64,000 nt of DNA from CAKZLS01 sp963701445. GTDB lineage: Bacteria > Pseudomonadota > Alphaproteobacteria > Rhodospirillales > Defluviicoccaceae. The stretch covers positions 1 to 64,000 of the forward strand of contig CAVPAM010000002.1 in assembly GCA_963701445.1 (NCBI GenBank), written 5' to 3'. This document shows positions 1 through 9,919 of the stretch, in pieces. A program made the translations under genes and the position numbers. Within the stretch, counting starts at the first letter, position 1. Each line of letters starts with the position of its first letter. The notes below the pieces were generated by a model. It saw nothing but the letters and a program-made list of their open reading frames with translations. It was not told where the DNA came from and did no database searches.

Positions 1-3000
1 GTATCTTTCCCCGAAAACGTCGAACCCGCCGAGGGGGTCGAAGATGTCGGCGATGTCGGTGTCAACGAGGACGCGCCGGCCATGGGAACGCTGGAGTTGG
101 AACGCGGGGCCGTGCTGTCGGACGTCAGCGCCGCCGGCGGTTCCGTTTTCAGTGCGGCCGGAGCGGCGGGCGGCGTCCCCGAGCTGAGTTTCGCGACGAC
201 GGCCCGTTCTTCCCGATCGTTTTGGAGAATGCCCCGACCGGCACCTTCGTCGTCATCGCCGGCGGCGTATCGCGCCGCGCCGTCGCGTATTCCCTGAGCA
301 ATGACGCGGACGGCCGGTTCGATATCGACGCGCAAACGGGGCTCGTCACCGTCGAGGACGGAACCCGGATCGACTACGAAACCGCCACCGAGCATGACAT
401 CGAGGTGACGACGACCTATCTCGACGGCGCGACGCCGGCCGAGGTCGAAACCCTCACCGTATTCGTTCGCGACGTCAACGAGGCGCCCAGCGGCATCGAT
501 CTGGATAACGCCACGGTCGCCGAGAATGCCGATGGCGCGGCCATCGGGGTCCTGACCACCGAGGATCAGGATGTCGGCGATACCCATGACTACGTAGTCT
601 CGGACCTTCGCTTCGAAGTGGTTGGCGGCCAGCTCAAGCTGAAGGACGGCGTCAGCCTCGACCACGAGGCTGAACCGGGCGTTGTGCTCACCGTCACCGC
701 CACCGACGAGGGCGGTCTGAGCGCCGAACGGTCGTTCACCGTCACCGTGACCGACGTCAACGAGGCGCCGGGCGCGGTGGACGACGAGGCCGTCACCACC
801 GAAAACGCCGCCATCGACGTCGACGTGCTCGCCAACGACGCCGACGTGGACGCCGGCGACGATCCCGCGACGTTCTCCCTGGACAGCGTCTCCATCGCCT
901 CGGTCACCGGGCTTGTTGGCGGAGGCACGGGGAGCGTGTCCATCGAAGGCAACCAGCTGCGGTTCGATCCGGGCACCGACTTCGACGAACTGGACGCCGG
1001 CGATATCGCGACCGTGGTCGTGGACTACTCCATGTCCGACGACGAGGGCGTCGGCTCGGCGGCCCAAGCGACGATTACCGTGACCGGCGTCAACGACGCC
1101 CCGGTTGTTCAGGACGTGAGCGCCTCCGCGGTCGAGGACGGCCCGCAGGTGACCGGATTGTTCCTCGGTGACGACGTGGATGCCGACGACGACGGCGTGG
1201 CGCTGACCTACTCCATCGTATCGCTGCCGACCGAGGGTGTCGTGGTCGACATCGACGACAACGTGTTCACATTCGATCCGGGCGACGACTTCCAGGATCT
1301 GGCCGACGGCGAGACGCGGGACGTGACCTTCGGCTACACCGCCCGGGACAGCAACGGCGGGGTCTCCAACATCGGCACGGTGACGGTGACCGTCACCGGT
1401 GTCAACGACGCCCCGACCCTCGACGTGAACATCGGCACGACGGTGGACGAGGGCGCCGCGAAGCTGTTGAGCGTCGTCGAACTGAGCGCGTCCGATCCCG
1501 ACAACACCGCCGCCGAGATCGTCTACACGGTGACCACCGGTCCGCAACACGGCCAACTGGAACTGACCACGAACCTCGGGCAGGCCATCGCCGGGTTCAC
1601 CCAGGAGGACCTTGCCGCCGGCCGGGTGGTCTACGTCCATGACGGCAGTGAATCGGCGTCCGACAGCTTCATCTTCGACCGTGAGCGATCCCGCCGCCGC
1701 GGGCCCGGAAAGCCAACTGTTCTCCATCTCGGTGAACCCGGTCAACGACGCCCCGACCCTCGACGTGAACACGTTGACCATCCAAGAAGGTCAAACGAAA
1801 CTCGTTGGGCCGGAAACTCTCGCCGCCAGCGACCCCGATACGGGGCCGGAAAGCCTGACCTTTACCATCGGCGATCTGTCGGGCGGGCGGTTCGAACGGG
1901 TGACCGATCCGGGTACCGCCATCAGCACCTTTACCCAGGCGGATATCAACGGCGCGCTCATCCGGTTTGTCCACGATGGCGGCGAACAACCGCCCGCCTA
2001 CACGGTCACCCTCGGCGATGGCGTGGAAACGGTGGGACCGGTCCAGGCCGACGTATCCTTCACCGGAAGCAATGACGCACCCGTGGTCGAGGACGTGGCG
2101 GCGGCCGCCGTTGAGGATGGCGCGGCGGTGACGGACGCGTTTGTTGGCGACGATGTGGACGATGACGACGACGGCACGACCCTCACCTACACCATCACCG
2201 CATTGCCGAGTGAAGGCGGTGTGATCAACAACGGCGACGGCACCTTCACCTTCGATCCGGGGGCGGACTTCCAGGACCTCGCCGCCGGCGAGACCCGCGA
2301 CGTGACGTTCGAATACACCGCCACCGACGGCAACGGCGCGGTGTCCAACACGGGCGTGGTGACGGTCACCGTCTCCGGCGTCAACGACGCGCCGGTGGTG
2401 GCGGACGTGGCGGCCGGCGCCATCGAGGACGGCCCGGCGGTGACCGGATCGTTCGTCGGCGACGACGTGGATTCCGACGACGACGGCGGTTCGCTCACCT
2501 ACACCATCACGGCGTTGCCGGGCGAGGGCGCGGTGGCCGACAATGGCGACGGCACCTTCACCTTCGATCCGGGGGCGGACTTCCAGGACCTCGCCGCCGG
2601 CGAGACCCGCGACGTGACGTTCGAGTACACCGCCACCGACAGCAACGGCGCGGTGTCCAACACCGGGGTGGTGACGGTCACCGTCTCCGGCGTCAACGAC
2701 GCGCCCGTTGACTTGTCCCTGTCCAACAACCGGGTGGGCGAAAACGCCTCGACCGGAACCATCGTCGGCACCATCTGGGCAACGGATGTGGATAACGAGG
2801 ACGGCCTTTTCTATGAACTCACGGACACGGCCGGTGGCGCGTTCGCCATCGATCCGGTCAGCGGCCGGCTCACCGTCGACGACGCCCTCGTGCTCGACTT
2901 CGAAAATCCGCTGTTCGAAGGCATCTACTCCATAGAGGCGCGGGTCACCGATCTGGCCGGCGGGAGTTACACCGAGCGGATGGACATCGTCCTGACCGAC

Positions 3001-3441
3001 TTCAACGAGGCCCCGACGGGGATCGAGCCGTCCGCCGGCGAGGTCCTGCCCGATGCCGCGAATGGAACGGTGGTGGCGACCCTGACCACGCTCGATCCGG
3101 ATACGACGCCCTGGAGCCCCATCGCGGAGAGCTTCACGTACGCCCTGCTGGACAACGCCCGTGGCCGGTTCGCGCTCGACGGCGACCGGATCGTCGTGGC
3201 GGACGGGACGCGGATCGACGAGGGGGATTCGTACGAGCTGTTGATCAGGAGTACCGACAAGGGCGGCCTGAGCACGGATCAAACCGTTGTCATCTCGGCC
3301 AATCCATTGGCGCCGCTGCTGTCCATGCTGTCGGCGGCGGACGAGGTCGGCCTGTTCGTCGGTCCGACCGACGAGCAAGCGACGGACATCGCAATCCTCT
3401 CCCCGGAAGACCTCATGGAGCCGGACCTCTCGCTCCTGTAG
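1..3441 (+). CDS. Cadherin/VCBS-type repeat surface protein, 5'-partial, two apparent frameshifts
   Basis: This is the C-terminal part, about 1,145 residues, of a large repetitive extracellular protein that enters from the left edge. It is built of roughly 100-residue beta-sandwich modules ending in V-NDAP or V-NEAP, with acidic DxD-type calcium-site residues and cadherin signatures such as VLENAPTGT (about 219-245). Such proteins act in adhesion or biofilm formation and are usually exported by type I secretion. The tail, after about 3300, is a short acidic segment ending in LSLL. Coding runs in the frame of base 1 to about 190, shifts to the frame of base 222, and shifts again near 1677. At 1677, removing one G restores a normal module (SFIFTVSD followed by NPVNDAP). 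Around 192 one base seems missing. Either the sequence has indels or the gene is decayed. The start and any signal lie outside the window. Confidence 0.75.
2083..2706 (+). repeat. Two tandem near-identical VCBS-like modules, period 312 bp
   Basis: Two successive 104-residue modules start at about 2083 and 2395. Their second halves (about 2247-2400 and 2559-2706) are almost identical at the DNA level, both encoding FDPGADFQDLAAGETRDVTF and ending in VSGVNDAPV. A third, more diverged copy lies at about 1085-1405. Recent duplication or gene conversion inside the repeat protein explains this. Such stretches are also prone to assembly collapse. Confidence 0.85.
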
Positions 3442-3505
3442 CTTTTGATCGGGATGCAATGCATGGGGATTGAATTGGCTATTTGACGATCTTGTGCTTC
3501 AAGAT

Positions 3506-3532
3506 GCGGGCCGGTGTAAGAAGCCGGCCCGC
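3506..3532 (+). terminator. Hairpin after the repeat-protein gene, terminator-like
   Basis: A perfect 9-bp G+C stem (GCGGGCCGG with CCGGCCCGC) closes a 9-nt loop 64 bases after the stop codon at 3441. No T-run follows, so it is either a Rho-assisted 3' end structure or a weak intrinsic terminator. The placement between the plus-strand gene and the convergent ModE-like gene fits a transcription end. Confidence 0.5.
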
Positions 3533-3612
3533 CGCCCTCCGGATCGCGCGAGGGCTCCGCTTTGGGCGCCGGTTCGGTTAAACTGACCGCGTAACAAAAC
3601 AACCAGCGCGGC

Positions 3613-3708
3613 GTGCACCGCGACCCCTACGCCACTCGGAAAGCCTTGCGGGCCCGCTGGATGAAGGCGGTGGAGCGCGCCAAGGACTGGGCGCGCGACG
3701 GCGGCTGA
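3613..3708 (+). other. Possible 31-residue ORF or gene-end fragment
   Basis: A GTG-started frame of 31 codons, rich in Arg, Ala and Trp (ending AKDWARDGG), lies in the gap before the convergent regulator gene. It has an alpha-helical, basic look and could be the tail of a lost gene. I recognise no family and see no convincing ribosome-binding site. It is recorded only because the gap holds nothing else. Confidence 0.2.
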
Positions 3709-3728
3709 GGAGTCGCGGGCGGCATGTC

Positions 3729-4172
3729 CTATTCCTGGCGTTGTTCCGGGCGTTGATGGCCCGCGAGCCAATCGAGATCGGCGTTTCCCCCGGCCTCCGC
3801 GACGGCCTCCAGACGTCGGTACCGGCGGATCAGTTCTTTTCCAAATTCCGTCAACTGGGCCGGCGATCCGCCATGGCCATGGCCGGGAGTGGAAATGGCG
3901 GCCTCGTCGAACGCGGCGTTGATGTGCTGCACGAACAGCCAGGCCCGGCGATAGGAAATGCCCATCGCCTGGGCGGCGCGCGACAGCGATCCCTCGCTCC
4001 CGATCAGTTCGAGCAACTGGATCTTGCCGGGCCCGACGCGGCTGCCCACGGGCAGGTCAAGTTGCAGCTTGATCTTTACCGCGTGGCGGCCGGTGCCGTC
4101 AGGCGACGTTCGGGCGATGGCTTCGTGCCTCCGCTTCTCCGTCGATGGACACGGCCACCGCGCTTCGATCAC
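3729..4172 (-). CDS. ModE-like winged-helix regulator, DNA-binding domain only
   Basis: The 147-residue protein matches the N-terminal helix-turn-helix domain of ModE/LysR-type regulators: GPGKIQLLELIGSEGSLSRA, then AQAMGISYRRAWLFVQHIN and the wing ending GGSPAQLTEFGKELIRRYR. Full-length ModE carries two C-terminal molybdate-binding Mop domains. They are absent here, so sensing must come from elsewhere or the protein is a constitutive binder. The real start may be later than 4172, because the first 30 residues do not look like the family. The gene is divergent from the operon containing a molybdate-binding protein, and a ModE-box-like sequence sits in the shared upstream region, so it likely controls that operon. 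Confidence 0.85.
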   Translation of the reverse strand: MIEARWPCPSTEKRRHEAIARTSPDGTGRHAVKIKLQLDLPVGSRVGPGKIQLLELIGSEGSLSRAAQAMGISYRRAWLFVQHINAAFDEAAISTPGHGHGGSPAQLTEFGKELIRRYRRLEAVAEAGGNADLDWLAGHQRPEQRQE

Positions 4173-4299
4173 TCAAAACCAGTTTCCTTCCGGCGTCTGA
4201 ACCGCAGGCCGCAGATTACCACAGGCGAAGCGGGGACAAAGCATCAGTTCGACTTTTTGCCAATGGCGGTCGTGGCTGTATTCAAATAAACCTAGGTAG

Positions 4300-4324
4300 C
4301 GCTATATCCATGCCAACATAGGCG
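4300..4324 (+). promoter_or_regulatory. Candidate ModE operator upstream of the aldehyde dehydrogenase operon
   Basis: The half-site CGCTATAT (4300-4307) faces CATAGGCG (4317-4324) across nine bases that include GCCAA. The E. coli modA operator, as I recall it, has the half-sites CGTTATAT and ACATAACG eight bases apart, also with an internal GCC. The site here has the same order and nearly the same spacing. It is 46 bases before the ATG of the dehydrogenase gene and lies between it and the divergent ModE-like gene. The family match is by eye only. Confidence 0.4.
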
Positions 4325-4369
4325 GTCGGCGCCGGCGCGCTGGGAGCCGCCACACCGGGGAGGAAAAAC

Positions 4370-5890
<1,521 letters not shown>

Positions 5891-5910
5891 TCGGCCGAGT
5901 CGCGGGGATC

Positions 5911-5965
5911 GCCGGAAGCGGGCACGCGGAACTCCCTGAATGGGACACCGCCGCGCGCTTCCGGC
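5911..5965 (+). other. Long intercistronic stem-loop between ALDH and DUF779 genes
   Basis: A 10-bp perfect stem (GCCGGAAGCG 5911-5920 with CGCTTCCGGC 5956-5965) continues, after a 4-nt bulge, into a 5-bp stem (5925-5929 with 5951-5955). It is capped by a 4-bp stem (TCCC/GGGA, 5933-5945) with loop TGAAT. There is no T-run after it. It could be an mRNA-stabilising or processing structure that sets unequal expression of the ALDH gene and the genes behind it, or a partial terminator. Confidence 0.55.
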
Positions 5966-5991
5966 CCATTGCCATTGGCGGAGGCAGTATA

Positions 5992-6369
5992 ATGGTAAGA
6001 CGCGTGACCGCGACGCCCGAGGCGTTGGCGCTCATTTCAAGTCTGGAGGCCCGTCACGGCCCACTGCTGTTCCATCAATCGGGCGGCTGCTGTGACGGCA
6101 GCGCGCCCATGTGCTACCCGTCCGACGAATTTCGCGTGGGCGCCCGGGACGTCCTGCTCGGGGAAATCGGCGGCGCGCCATTTTACATGGGCGGAGCACA
6201 GTTCGAATACTGGAAGCACACCCACCTGACCATCGACGTCGTCGAGGGGCGCGGCGCCGGGTTTTCCCTGGAGGCCCCGGAAGGGGTCCGCTTCCTCACC
6301 CGGAGCCGGGTTTTCACCGATCAAGAGCTCGCGATACTGGAAGACGCGAGCCCGGCTGACGTCGCCTAG
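5992..6369 (+). CDS. DUF779 protein
   Basis: The 125-residue cytoplasmic protein matches DUF779: HGPLLFHQSGGCCDGSAPMC near the N-terminus, the FYMGGAQFEYWKHTHLTIDV core, and an acidic LEAPEG segment. Three clustered cysteines suggest metal binding or redox chemistry, but the biochemical role is not settled as far as I know. The family is found beside aldehyde dehydrogenases of the type just upstream, and the gene follows it here in the same direction after a strong hairpin. Length is normal for the family. Confidence 0.85.
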   Translation: MVRRVTATPEALALISSLEARHGPLLFHQSGGCCDGSAPMCYPSDEFRVGARDVLLGEIGGAPFYMGGAQFEYWKHTHLTIDVVEGRGAGFSLEAPEGVRFLTRSRVFTDQELAILEDASPADVA

Positions 6370-6377
6370 GCCGATCG

Positions 6378-6578
6378 ATGACCGGGCGACGGCTCGATAT
6401 CGATCGCACGGCCCTGTTTCTCATGCGCCGCTATGGCAACGATTGCGCCGTTGTCGCATTCCATCGCTCGCGATGCTGCGCTCGCCGGAAGCTGGAGACC
6501 GCGGAGCGGGAATGGCGGCTGGTGCTGCGCCGGGTGATCGAGTTGTATTTCGACAATCCGAGGGGGCGACTCCATTGA
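6378..6578 (+). CDS. Small conserved-looking protein, 66 aa
   Basis: A 66-residue soluble protein begins LDIDRTALFLMRRYGNDC and continues as a charged helix with WRLVLRRVIELYF. It resembles unnamed short helical proteins found in alphaproteobacterial operons, but I cannot assign a family. It starts eight bases after the DUF779 stop. Its TGA overlaps the TTG start of the next gene by four bases (TTGA at 6575-6578), which argues for translational coupling and for this being a real gene. Confidence 0.5.
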   Translation: MTGRRLDIDRTALFLMRRYGNDCAVVAFHRSRCCARRKLETAEREWRLVLRRVIELYFDNPRGRLH

Positions 6579-7432
6579 CCGATCGAACCTTCGCATTCCG
6601 CCGTCGGCCAAGCGGCGCTATTTTGCGGACTCTTCTGGTTCTTGCGCCGGTTCTGGCCGCGTTCGCTCCGAACGCCAGCGCGGACACGATCAAGCTGTAT
6701 GCGGCGGGAAGCCTGAAGGCGACCATGACGGAGGTGGCCCGCGACTTCGAGGCATCGGCGGGATCCGGCCAGGAGGTCGAGATCGTCTTCGCGCCCTCGG
6801 GGCTGCTGCGCGACCGGATCGAGGCGGGCGAGACGGCGCACGTGTTCGCGTCGGCCAACATGACGCATCCCCGGAGCCTCGAGGCGGCGGGGAAGGTCGC
6901 CGGCCCCACTCGCATGTTCGCAACCAACGAGTTGTGCGCCCTTGCCCGGCCCGACGTGGACGTCGCCAGCGAAACGCTGCTCGATCGCCTGCTCGACCCC
7001 GCCATCCGCGTCGGCACGTCGACGCCCAAGGCCGATCCCGCCGGCGACTACGCCTTCGCCCTGTTCGCCAGGGCCGAAGCCCTCAAGCCCGGGGCTCGGG
7101 AAACGCTCGAGAACAAGGCCCTGAAACTCACCGGAGGCCCCGATACCGAGAAGGCCCCGGAGGGGCGCAACCTGTACGGATGGGTGATGTCCCGTAACGA
7201 AGCGGATATTTTCCTGACCTACTGCACGAACGCGGTGCTGGCGAAGAAGGATACGGACTCCCTGAAGATCGTGGTGGTCCCGAAAGAGCTCTCCGTCGGC
7301 GCCGAGTACGGACTGATCGTCCTCAAGGGCTCGCCGCCGGCGGCCGAAGATTTCGCTGGGTTCATTCTCGGACCGCGCGGGCAAGGGATTTTGGCGGCAT
7401 ACGGCTTCGGCAGGGGCGCCAATGCGGAGTAA
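6575..7432 (+). CDS. Periplasmic molybdate-binding protein, ModA-like, orphan
   Basis: The protein is a substrate-binding protein of molybdate/tungstate ABC importers, about 285 residues. After a signal peptide ending near APNASA it reads DTIKLYAAGSLKATMTEVA, the hallmark ModA beginning with the oxyanion-binding Ser. It continues with VFAPSGLLRDRIEAGETAHV and the ASANMTHP segment. I chose the TTG at 6575 because it gives a normal signal peptide, has GAGGGGG upstream and overlaps the previous stop. An ATG further upstream would add an unlikely tail. No modB or modC permease or ATPase gene is nearby, so it must work with a transporter encoded elsewhere or as a sensor. Confidence 0.87.
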   Translation: MTDRTFAFRRRPSGAILRTLLVLAPVLAAFAPNASADTIKLYAAGSLKATMTEVARDFEASAGSGQEVEIVFAPSGLLRDRIEAGETAHVFASANMTHPRSLEAAGKVAGPTRMFATNELCALARPDVDVASETLLDRLLDPAIRVGTSTPKADPAGDYAFALFARAEALKPGARETLENKALKLTGGPDTEKAPEGRNLYGWVMSRNEADIFLTYCTNAVLAKKDTDSLKIVVVPKELSVGAEYGLIVLKGSPPAAEDFAGFILGPRGQGILAAYGFGRGANAE

Positions 7433-7879
7433 TACCGCCATCCGAGTTATGTGTTTGATTTTGGTGTTCATGGTCTTGGCGCCCGTTCCGGTTGGTGCCT
7501 GCCTGGCCAGACTGCTTCCCGATCCCGGAAATTGGACAGTATACCGACCATTGTTATCGGCCGGGTGATCGCCGTCGAAATGGTTGAGATGGGGGTTATC
7601 AGACCCGTCGACCTCACGCCGCCGCACGACCTCACGGTTGAGGTTCTTGATGTGATCAAGGGAGCGCCCGGGAAAACGCTGTATCTTCCTTCCGTCTCGG
7701 GATGTGGGGTGCCGATGCCCGAACCCGGTTCGATCGGGTTGTTCTTTATGGGGAGTTCGGGCACCACTTCCCGCCACCATCCGGCCGTTGTCCCCATTTA
7801 CGCGTTCGAGGGCTGGATTTACGAAGACTGGGTGGCCCGGTTGAAGCCGGGAGCGGCGACGGCTCCCGCCGCCGACTGA
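7422..7879 (+). CDS. Exported small protein of unknown function, apparent frameshift
   Basis: An ATG at 7422 overlaps the end of the preceding gene and encodes a clear signal peptide (MRSNTAIRVMCLILVFMVLA, cleaved near VGA-C, possibly a lipoprotein). That frame stops shortly afterwards, while the next frame continues as a coherent protein (IVIGRVIAVE, then LTVEVLDVIKG, then GCGVPMPEPGSIGLFFM). One missing base near 7553 would join them into about 152 residues. The body has the look of a beta-rich periplasmic domain with short valine-rich strands. I recognise no family. It ends the aldehyde dehydrogenase/ModA operon. Confidence 0.55.
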
Positions 7880-7908
7880 GGGTTCAACGGGGTGATCGGC
7901 AAGACGTT

Positions 7909-8340
7909 CTATGGGTTGGCCATGAGTTCGGCCTGGAAGGCGCGCCAGTAGGTGGTGGCGAGCCAGATGCCGAAGACCAGGTCGTAGAGCGCGAACCAGA
8001 GAAACCCGCCGCCGGCGAACACGAAGAAGACCGCGAACACGAAGCGCAGTGCGATGACATAATGCGCCAGATAGCGGTTGGCCTCGGGGAACAGCCACAC
8101 GGGCAGGAACGTGCCCGTCAGAACGATCAGGAAAAGCCCGGCGTAACGGACCCAGACCAGCGACAGGGCGGGGGGCAGGCCAAGAAATTCGATGACGAAG
8201 CCGGGGAAGAGAAGTTCCACCAAGCCAACCACCACGTTCGCCAGCATGGCAATGACGAGCGCGCGCTTGAAGCCGGCGTAGAGGTCCGTGGACGGAGCCG
8301 CCGAAAGGGCCAGGGACGGTGAGGTCGAGGACGAGGTCAT
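7909..8340 (-). CDS. Small integral membrane protein, four predicted helices
   Basis: The 143-residue protein has a polar N-terminal tail and four hydrophobic segments (about 29-52, 60-82, 88-112 and 114-134). Aromatic residues are abundant, as in LWFALYDLVFGIWLATTYW. No haem or metal motif is evident. It starts 14 bases after the stop of the cytochrome gene and so is the last gene of the five-gene minus-strand operon. A role as a membrane partner or quinone-side anchor of the cytochrome is possible but unproven. Confidence 0.6.
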   Translation of the reverse strand: MTSSSTSPSLALSAAPSTDLYAGFKRALVIAMLANVVVGLVELLFPGFVIEFLGLPPALSLVWVRYAGLFLIVLTGTFLPVWLFPEANRYLAHYVIALRFVFAVFFVFAGGGFLWFALYDLVFGIWLATTYWRAFQAELMANP

Positions 8341-8353
8341 GACCCGATCTCCT

Positions 8354-9907
8354 TCAAAACGTTAATAAATAGGCGAGCAACGCCTGTTTCAGGCCGGGCG
8401 CGAGGCTGACGCCGTACAGATGTCCGCTGTTTCGATTTCCGGGAACGGAGGTATCGAAACACCAGCCCGCCGCCAGCGGTTCGCCGGGCTCGCAGGGCGG
8501 CGCGGTAAAACCGCCGCGCTCGGGATCAAGCGTGGTCAGCCCGCGGACAAAGTTTTTCGGCCGCTCACCGGGGAGTTCCAGAAGATCGGCGAGCGTCGGT
8601 ACCGAACCGTTGTGCAGGTAGGGCGCGCGCAGCCAGAGGGCATCCAGCGGCATGTTGGCGTAGCCGTCGGTCTTGCGGAAGTGGCGGAAGCGGTGCTCGG
8701 CGTCATCGGCGAACAGGGACGACTGAAGGACCGGCATTTCGGGGGTGTAGCTGTCGAGCCGCGCCGGGTCGGTGCCGATCGCGCCGATGGGCTCCACCTT
8801 GCCGAGAGACTCCCCCTTGAACACGTAGCGGTCGCCGGACAGGTACCCGTGACACGCGGCGCAGGCCTCCTGGTAGACGGCCGCGCCCTCTTCGACCAGC
8901 GCCGGGTCGGGGCGATAGGGCGACGGCGGCGGCGACAGGTCCATCAACCACTCGGCGACGCGCTCGATGGCCACGTGATCCACGGTCTCGGGCGTCACGC
9001 CGGCGCCTATGGCGGCGCTCAGGTTGCGTTCCTTCAGCGACGAATTGTTGCCGTCCCAGTGCAGGTCCATGCCGTCCCGGGGGCCTTGCAGGAAGATGGA
9101 CGGGAAATCGGCGACGCCGATCCGCTCGGCTTCGGTAAATTCCGCCCACGACCGGCCGAACTGCAGCACCTTGTATGGGTTGAAGGTATCGACCCGACCC
9201 GGCCCCCAGGCCGGCTGGCCGGCGATCAGCTCCGAGAGCGCCGCCCGCTGGGCCAGCAGCCCCTCGCGCACCCTGGGCAGCACCAGGTATCGCCAGAACA
9301 ACCGGTCGAGCGGTCCGAGATCGGTTCCCGAGCGTTCCATGGCCGCGAGCAGCGTGTCCGGCGCGAGCTTCTCCGAGTCGGCGATGTCCAGCAGGAAGGC
9401 GATGAAGCCGTACAGATCGAAGCGGTTGGCCGGCATGCCCGCGACGATCCGGGGCGCGCCGCCGGCCTCCGGCGTCACCTCGCCCGTGTGGCAGACGGCG
9501 CAGTTGAGCCAGGCCAGTTCCACGCCCTTGACCGTGCGTGTGGCGAGGCCGATGGGCAATTCGCGCCGACGGCTGCCATCGTCGGTCTCGTAGAGCAGGC
9601 CGAACGCGGCGTAATCCTGGCGGCCGTCGAACCGCTCGGGGAACAGAACCGGCAGGGCCTTCCAGATGGCCAGGGGCAGGCCGCTTTCCGGCTCGCTGCC
9701 GATGGAGCCATACTTGAAGTGCTCCAGCGGATCGGCGTACAGCGGCGTGCGCTCGCCCGAAATCTTGATCACCGCCCAGATCCCGATCGCCATCACGCCC
9801 GCGACCACGACGGCCACCGCGCCGCCGAGCAGGAGCATCACTCGCCGGCGCGGGGCGCGCGCCGCCTGGTAGCGCTGGGCAGCGGTTACCGGCGCGTTCT
9901 TTGCCAT
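8354..9907 (-). CDS. Membrane-anchored dihaem cytochrome c, peroxidase/RoxA-like
   Basis: The 517-residue protein has one N-terminal membrane helix (about 23-48) and a long periplasmic part with two haem c motifs, CAVCH (136-140) and CAACH (349-353). It ends with the LRAPYLHNGSVPTL segment typical of dihaem cytochrome c peroxidase and rubber-oxygenase-like (RoxA/LcpK) cytochromes. Pseudomonas oleate diol synthases, which make hydroxy fatty acids in the periplasm, belong to this broad family. The gene sits 12 bases after the flavoenzyme gene in an operon with a dioxygenase-like haem protein. It may act on a lipid hydroperoxide or serve as electron acceptor. Confidence 0.82.
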   Translation of the reverse strand: MAKNAPVTAAQRYQAARAPRRRVMLLLGGAVAVVVAGVMAIGIWAVIKISGERTPLYADPLEHFKYGSIGSEPESGLPLAIWKALPVLFPERFDGRQDYAAFGLLYETDDGSRRRELPIGLATRTVKGVELAWLNCAVCHTGEVTPEAGGAPRIVAGMPANRFDLYGFIAFLLDIADSEKLAPDTLLAAMERSGTDLGPLDRLFWRYLVLPRVREGLLAQRAALSELIAGQPAWGPGRVDTFNPYKVLQFGRSWAEFTEAERIGVADFPSIFLQGPRDGMDLHWDGNNSSLKERNLSAAIGAGVTPETVDHVAIERVAEWLMDLSPPPSPYRPDPALVEEGAAVYQEACAACHGYLSGDRYVFKGESLGKVEPIGAIGTDPARLDSYTPEMPVLQSSLFADDAEHRFRHFRKTDGYANMPLDALWLRAPYLHNGSVPTLADLLELPGERPKNFVRGLTTLDPERGGFTAPPCEPGEPLAAGWCFDTSVPGNRNSGHLYGVSLAPGLKQALLAYLLTF

Positions 9908-9919
9908 GGTTCCGGCCTC

